NCBI GenBank assembly: GCA_017416885.1 | Contig: JAFQAM010000354.1 | Location: 1 to 7,121, forward strand | DNA: 7,121 nucleotides | Direction of reading: 5' to 3' | Origin: Clostridia bacterium | Lineage (GTDB): Bacteria; Bacillota; Clostridia; Oscillospirales; CAG-272 | Part shown: piece after piece, positions 3,850-7,121 of the stretch | Numbering within the stretch: position 1 is the stretch's first letter | Layout of the letters: every line of letters starts with the position of its first letter | Notes under the pieces: generated by a model | Told to the model about the DNA's origin: nothing | Seen by the model: the letters and a program-made list of their open reading frames with translations, nothing else | Database searches by the model: none | Position numbers and translations under genes: made by a program

Positions 3850-5334
3850 TTAACCGTGGAAAAGCTTTTTTGTTTGATAAATTGGCTCGCAGGTGAGGTT
3901 AACGCCCAGCTTTCTGAAGGTTGCGGTATCAACAGGGCTTAAAATCACCGAGGAATGAAGCTCTGCTCCCTTTAATTGCTTTAATGCGTCCATTGCTTTT
4001 TTTGCATTTTCGCTTGTAGCGGCAGTTATTGCAAGGGCAATTAAGACCTCGTCTGTATGTAATCTTGGATTATGGTTGCCTAAGTTTTCAATTTTCAGCT
4101 TTTGCACAGGCTCTAAAACATCGTGAGAAATAATATCTATATCCTTGTCAATTTCCGCAATTGCTTTTACTGCGTTTATAAGCGCGGCGGATGCTGAGCC
4201 TAAAAGTGATGAGGTTTTGCCTGTTACTATTCTTCCGTCGCAAAGCTCGATAGCAACGGCGGGGCTTCCTGTTTCCTCAGCCTTGTCAAGCGCGGCTTGA
4301 ATACAATTTCTGTTTTTAACTGTAATTCCGCTTTGATTCATAAGAAGCTTGATTTTATTAATTTCATCCTTGCAATCATTTCCCTTTCTTTGATCGCAAA
4401 GAGCGTTATAATACCGTCTTATGATTTCATTTTTTGCGGCTTCTCTTACAGCCTCATCGTCAATAATACAGTTGCCTGCCATGTTTACGCCCATATCGGT
4501 TGGGGATTTATAGGGGCACTCTCCCATTATACCCTCAAACATTGCGCGAAGCACGGGATAAATATCAACATCGCGGTTGTAGTTTATAGCAGTTTCGCCA
4601 TAAGCCTCCAAATGATAAGGGTCAATCATATTTATATCGTTCAAATCAGCTGTCGCAGATTCATAAGCTACATTTACAGGATGCGTAAGGGGCAAATTCC
4701 AAATCGGGAATGTTTCAAACTTTGCATATCCCGCCTTAATTCCACGCTTGTAATCGTGGTAGATTTGAGATAAGCAGGTGCCCATCTTTCCGCTTCCGGG
4801 TCCGGGCGCGGTTACTACAACTAAGGAGCGTTGTGTTTCGATATATTCATTTTTGCCATATCCCTCATCGCTTACTATCATATCAATATCATAAGGATAG
4901 TTCTCGATGGGATAATGTCTATATACCTTAATGCCTCTTGTTTCTAGCTTGTTTTTAAATGATTCTATGCTCTTTGTGGCATCATAGCGCGTAAGCACAA
5001 CGCTGCCCACAAGCAAGCCAAAGCCACGGAATGCATCAATCAGACGGAAAACCTCTAAATCGTAGGTAATTCCAAGGTCGCCTCTGACCTTGTTTTTTTC
5101 AATATCGTGGGCGTTTACAACTATAATTATCTCTGCTTGGTCCTTCAGCTCGGCAAGCATTTTGATTTTACTGTCGGGAGCAAAGCCAGGCAATACTCTT
5201 GATGCGTGGTGATCGTCAAAAAGCTTACCGCCAAATTCAAGATACAGCTTACCGCCGAATTGCGCTATTCTTTCCTTGATTTTTTCAGATTGAGATTTCA
5301 GATACTTATTATTATCAAAGCCTATTTTGTACAT
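3850..5334 (-). CDS. DUF1846 (UPF0371) family protein, full length
   Basis: A 494-residue cytosolic protein of a widespread Bacillota/Actinobacteria family whose biochemical function I do not know as established. Recognisable blocks are FGGKLYLEFGGKLFDDHHASRVLPGF (26-51), KNKVRGDLGITYD (80-92), VSDEGYGKNEYIET (154-167), a P-loop-like VVVTAPGPGSGKMGT (172-186), KAGYAKFETFPIWNLP (200-215), ESATADLNDINMIDP (225-239), NYNRDV (251-256), CPYKSPTDMGVNMAG (273-287) and NPRLHTDEVLIAL (422-434). The GSGKM segment departs from strict Walker A: Met replaces Ser/Thr. Length matches the family. The ATG at 5332-5334 has AGAGGA (5342-5347), which overlaps the phosphofructokinase stop codon 12 bp upstream, so the two genes are probably translationally linked. 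The family is certain; a role near sugar-phosphate or nucleotide/PPi metabolism is only suggested by the neighbour. Confidence 0.92.
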   Translation of the reverse strand: MYKIGFDNNKYLKSQSEKIKERIAQFGGKLYLEFGGKLFDDHHASRVLPGFAPDSKIKMLAELKDQAEIIIVVNAHDIEKNKVRGDLGITYDLEVFRLIDAFRGFGLLVGSVVLTRYDATKSIESFKNKLETRGIKVYRHYPIENYPYDIDMIVSDEGYGKNEYIETQRSLVVVTAPGPGSGKMGTCLSQIYHDYKRGIKAGYAKFETFPIWNLPLTHPVNVAYESATADLNDINMIDPYHLEAYGETAINYNRDVDIYPVLRAMFEGIMGECPYKSPTDMGVNMAGNCIIDDEAVREAAKNEIIRRYYNALCDQRKGNDCKDEINKIKLLMNQSGITVKNRNCIQAALDKAEETGSPAVAIELCDGRIVTGKTSSLLGSASAALINAVKAIAEIDKDIDIISHDVLEPVQKLKIENLGNHNPRLHTDEVLIALAITAATSENAKKAMDALKQLKGAELHSSVILSPVDTATFRKLGVNLTCEPIYQTKKLFHG

Positions 5335-5346
5335 TTTTCTGTCCTC

Positions 5347-6582
5347 TTACTGTTTTATCTTAAAATGAACGGGGATCCCGTTTTCATACTTTATGCTTCT
5401 TTCACCTTGGATAAGTGGAGCAACATATTTCATACATTCCTCTGTTATATTGTTGCCTTGGCTGTTAATATAATTAAGGGGAACAAATTTTACTTGATTT
5501 GCGATTTTGCTTGCATCCGCACAGGACATTTCTATTTGGTAGTCCTTGGTGTCTTTTCTTTTGAAAATAACCATTTTACCGCTTATTCCCTTTTCGGCGC
5601 ACTCTACCGCATATTTACCGATTGCAATGCTTTCTATAATATCCGTTTGTGATGCGATATGAGATGAGCATCTTTGCATCAGGCTTAATTCAAGCGAACG
5701 GGATTTGCAACCGATTTTTTCTTTAACAAGACATTCAAGCTTTTTTGCTGCTCCCGAAAGGTACTTATGACCGAAGGAGTCAATTCTTCCGTTTTGCAGA
5801 CTTTCTCCCACATATCTACGGTTTGGATAGCGGATGCCCTCGCTGACAGCTACCACGACATTCGGCTTTTTTAAAAGCGCATTATTTAATGATGAAATGA
5901 ATTCCTCATCACTGAATATAACCTCAGGTAGATATATAAGGTCCGCGCATTCATCTCCGAAATATTTTGGAAGTGATGCTGCGGCGGTGAGCCAGCCTGA
6001 ATCTCTGCCCATAATTTCAACAATTGTAACCGATTTGCAAAGATACGCAGCTGTATCGCGCGCAATTTCCTTTACTGCGGTTGCAATATATTTTGATGCC
6101 GAGCCATAGCCCGGAGTGTGGTCGGTGATAACTAAATCGTTATCAATGGTTTTGGGAATACCTATTATTCTGATTTCATAACCGCATTTTTTAGAATATT
6201 CGCTAAGCTTTGATACGGTATCCATAGAATCATTACCGCCGATATAGAAAAAATAGCGAATATTGCAGTCTTTAAGGATTTGAAATATTCTCTCATACAA
6301 TGAAGCGTCCTCTATTATGCTTGGAAGCTTTTTACGGCAAGAGCCAAGCGCTGATGACGGAGTTGACTCCAACAGGCAAAGCTCCTCTTCATTGTCCAAT
6401 AAATAAAAAAGGTCAATTATATCGGATTGCAAAAAGCCCTCGATACCGTTTCTCATTCCGTATAGCTTTTTAATCGCTTTACAAGAGGCTACACCGCGAA
6501 TTACGCCAGAAAGCGTAGCATTAATTGCTGAGGTTGGTCCGCCAGACTGTCCTACGATTGCATTTCCTTCTAATTTTTCCAT
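5347..6582 (-). CDS. Phosphofructokinase, probably PPi-dependent
   Basis: Phosphorylates fructose 6-phosphate to the 1,6-bisphosphate in glycolysis; PPi-using enzymes work reversibly. With the ATG at 6580-6582 it is 411 residues, larger than the roughly 320 of E. coli PfkA and in line with clostridial PPi enzymes. Motifs: VGQSGGPTSAIN (10-21), TPSSALGS (74-81), IGGNDSMDT (114-122), IPKTIDND (142-149) with catalytic Asp147, GYGSASKYIAT (159-169) and MGRDSGW (191-197). Asp118 replaces the E. coli Gly104 and Lys144 replaces Gly124, the two changes linked to PPi instead of ATP use. Asn117 stands where E. coli has Asp103. A TTG eight codons upstream (6604-6606) is open but lies at the predicted transcription start, so it was rejected; AAGGAG (6586-6591) lies a short 3 nt from the ATG. 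First gene of an operon with DUF1846. PPi specificity is inferred from two residues. Confidence 0.93.
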   Translation of the reverse strand: MEKLEGNAIVGQSGGPTSAINATLSGVIRGVASCKAIKKLYGMRNGIEGFLQSDIIDLFYLLDNEEELCLLESTPSSALGSCRKKLPSIIEDASLYERIFQILKDCNIRYFFYIGGNDSMDTVSKLSEYSKKCGYEIRIIGIPKTIDNDLVITDHTPGYGSASKYIATAVKEIARDTAAYLCKSVTIVEIMGRDSGWLTAAASLPKYFGDECADLIYLPEVIFSDEEFISSLNNALLKKPNVVVAVSEGIRYPNRRYVGESLQNGRIDSFGHKYLSGAAKKLECLVKEKIGCKSRSLELSLMQRCSSHIASQTDIIESIAIGKYAVECAEKGISGKMVIFKRKDTKDYQIEMSCADASKIANQVKFVPLNYINSQGNNITEECMKYVAPLIQGERSIKYENGIPVHFKIKQ

Positions 6583-6585
6583 ATT

Positions 6586-6591
6586 CTCCTT
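6586..6591 (-). promoter_or_regulatory. Ribosome binding site deciding the phosphofructokinase start
   Basis: AAGGAG on the minus strand lies only 3 nt before the ATG at 6580-6582, tighter than the usual 5-9 nt. It would lie inside the coding region if the TTG at 6604-6606 were the start, and that TTG has no RBS of its own. Confidence 0.7.
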
Positions 6592-6611
6592 TTTATATAA
6601 CCACAAGAATT

Positions 6612-6640
6612 AGTATATCATATTAATTTATAAAAGTCAA
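6612..6640 (-). promoter_or_regulatory. Extended -10 promoter of the pfk-DUF1846 operon
   Basis: On the minus strand TTGACT (6635-6640) and TATACT (6612-6617) are 17 nt apart, with a TG one base before the -10 (TGATATACT). This is a near-consensus sigma-A promoter. The start would fall near 6605, giving a leader of about 23 nt that holds little more than the RBS. Confidence 0.8.
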
Positions 6641-6773
6641 ATATAATAATATAAATTTTATACGATTTTTTATTATTATTTGTTGGAATACTGTTTTTAA
6701 ATCATTTTTTGCAGACAATTTCAAGCCTTTAGTAAAAATGAACAAAAATTTTCAATTTTTTATCATTTTTCTA

Positions 6774-6802
6774 TTTATTTTTATCAAAAAATGTGTTATA
6801 AT
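6774..6802 (+). promoter_or_regulatory. Extended -10 promoter of hpf
   Basis: TATAAT (6797-6802) is perfect and preceded by TG plus one base (TGTTATAAT), the extended -10 form. The -35 position, 17 nt upstream (6774-6779), reads TTTATT and is weak, as extended -10 promoters tolerate. Transcription would start near 6809. I see no sigma-B or sigma-H consensus, although hpf is stress or stationary-phase controlled in some Bacillota. Confidence 0.7.
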
Positions 6803-6803
6803 T

Positions 6804-6830
6804 AAATCAACAAAGGGAAACCTTTGATTT
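6804..6830 (+). promoter_or_regulatory. 5'-terminal leader hairpin of hpf with GAAA tetraloop
   Basis: CAAAGG (6811-6816) and CCTTTG (6821-6826) pair around GAAA, a GNRA tetraloop; AAAT (6804-6807) and ATTT (6827-6830) could extend it past a 3-nt bulge. The stem starts within a couple of nucleotides of the predicted transcript end and about 20 nt ahead of the ATG. It has no T-run, so it is not a terminator. It may protect the mRNA 5' end or tune translation. Confidence 0.5.
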
Positions 6831-6850
6831 TACTCACAAGAGGTGATTTT

Positions 6851-7121
6851 ATGAAGATGAATTTTACGGCAAGACAAATGAAGGTTTACGAGTCAGTTAA
6901 GCAGACTGCGGAAAAGAAGCTGTCAAAGTTTGATAAATTCTTTGATGAGCAAGCAGAAATGGATATTACCTTCTCCATGCCTAAAAATCTTGAAAAGGTT
7001 GAAATTACCATCTATGCCAGCGGAATGATGTTTCGCGCTGAGGAAGCGGCAGAAACATTTGCTACCGCAATTGATAGAGCAGGTGAGGCTCTCGAAAGAC
7101 AGATAAGAAAAAACAAGACAA
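6851..7121 (+). CDS. hpf: Ribosome hibernation promoting factor HPF/RaiA, N-terminal part (cut by window edge)
   Basis: HPF binds the small ribosomal subunit where tRNA and mRNA sit and inactivates ribosomes in slow growth; the long form of Bacillota also dimerises 70S into 100S particles through a C-terminal domain. The 90 visible residues are a typical S30AE domain: MNFTARQMKVYESVKQTAEKKLSKFDKFF (3-31), a beta strand MDITFSMPK (37-45), EITIYASGMMFRAEEAAETFATAIDRAGEALERQIRKNK (51-89). The basic C-terminal end of helix 2 (RQIRKNK) is where the family contacts rRNA. The ATG at 6851 follows AGAGGTGA (6839-6846) by 4 nt. Whether the C-terminal dimerisation domain is present cannot be seen. The gene is divergent from the pfk operon, with its own promoter. 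Confidence 0.95.
   Translation, partial: MKMNFTARQMKVYESVKQTAEKKLSKFDKFFDEQAEMDITFSMPKNLEKVEITIYASGMMFRAEEAAETFATAIDRAGEALERQIRKNKT

Noticed and set aside
4297..5652. Plus-strand open frames of 158 and 148 residues inside the DUF1846 and phosphofructokinase genes
   Set aside because: They are antisense shadows of two conserved full-length genes.
6583..6606. TTG start extending phosphofructokinase by eight residues
   Set aside because: The TTG coincides with the predicted transcription start, has no RBS, and would place the AAGGAG inside the gene.
6804..6830. Intrinsic terminator ahead of hpf
   Set aside because: No T-run follows the stem; the next bases are ATTTTACTCAC leading into the RBS.

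Overview
The window looks like chromosomal DNA of a low-GC Bacillota, most probably a member of Clostridia (Oscillospirales-like). The basis is AT-rich sequence, strong AGGAGG-type ribosome binding sites, Bacillota-type sigma-A promoters, a tilS-ftsH pair, a PPi-type phosphofructokinase with a DUF1846 protein, and a small clostridial-looking ORF. No phage, transposase or tRNA gene is visible. The organism call is an inference from gene content and style.

Layout. On the minus strand, the left edge holds the first 261 codons of ftsH, preceded 33 bp upstream by complete tilS; the two form an operon with a promoter at 2202-2230. Upstream of tilS is an 84-residue minus-strand gene, probably DUF6514-like, with its own promoter, operator-like palindrome and terminator. 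Diverging from it is a plus-strand gene for a 71-residue predicted two-helix membrane protein, which ends in a terminator-like hairpin. From 2969 to 3849 there is no credible gene. This stretch lies between the convergent ends of the small membrane gene and the DUF1846 gene. It carries a cluster of DnaA-box-like TTTTCCAC motifs with a perfect 13-bp inverted repeat, and a composite repeat: a six-unit GGATGTA heptamer array, a string of GNA-loop minihairpins joined by ATATCGA, and a second six-unit heptamer array. A strong terminator at 3742-3774 separates this from the next operon. That operon, on the minus strand, is PPi-dependent phosphofructokinase followed 12 bp later by a DUF1846 protein, driven by an extended -10 promoter at 6612-6640. 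Diverging from it at the right edge is the start of the ribosome hibernation factor gene hpf (raiA type).

How the genes relate. tilS and ftsH are housekeeping genes (decoding of AUA codons; membrane proteolysis), often adjacent in Bacillota, usually with hpt between them; hpt is absent here. The phosphofructokinase and the uncharacterised DUF1846 protein are translationally packed: the RBS of the second overlaps the stop codon of the first, so they are probably co-expressed. HPF silences ribosomes in slow growth and has its own promoter and a 5'-end hairpin.

Most worth following up: the minihairpin/heptamer composite (3472-3726), the DnaA-box-like cluster (3110-3237), the enlarged FtsH extracytoplasmic domain with an EF-hand/dockerin-like loop, and the near-symmetric divergent control region at 2551-2676.
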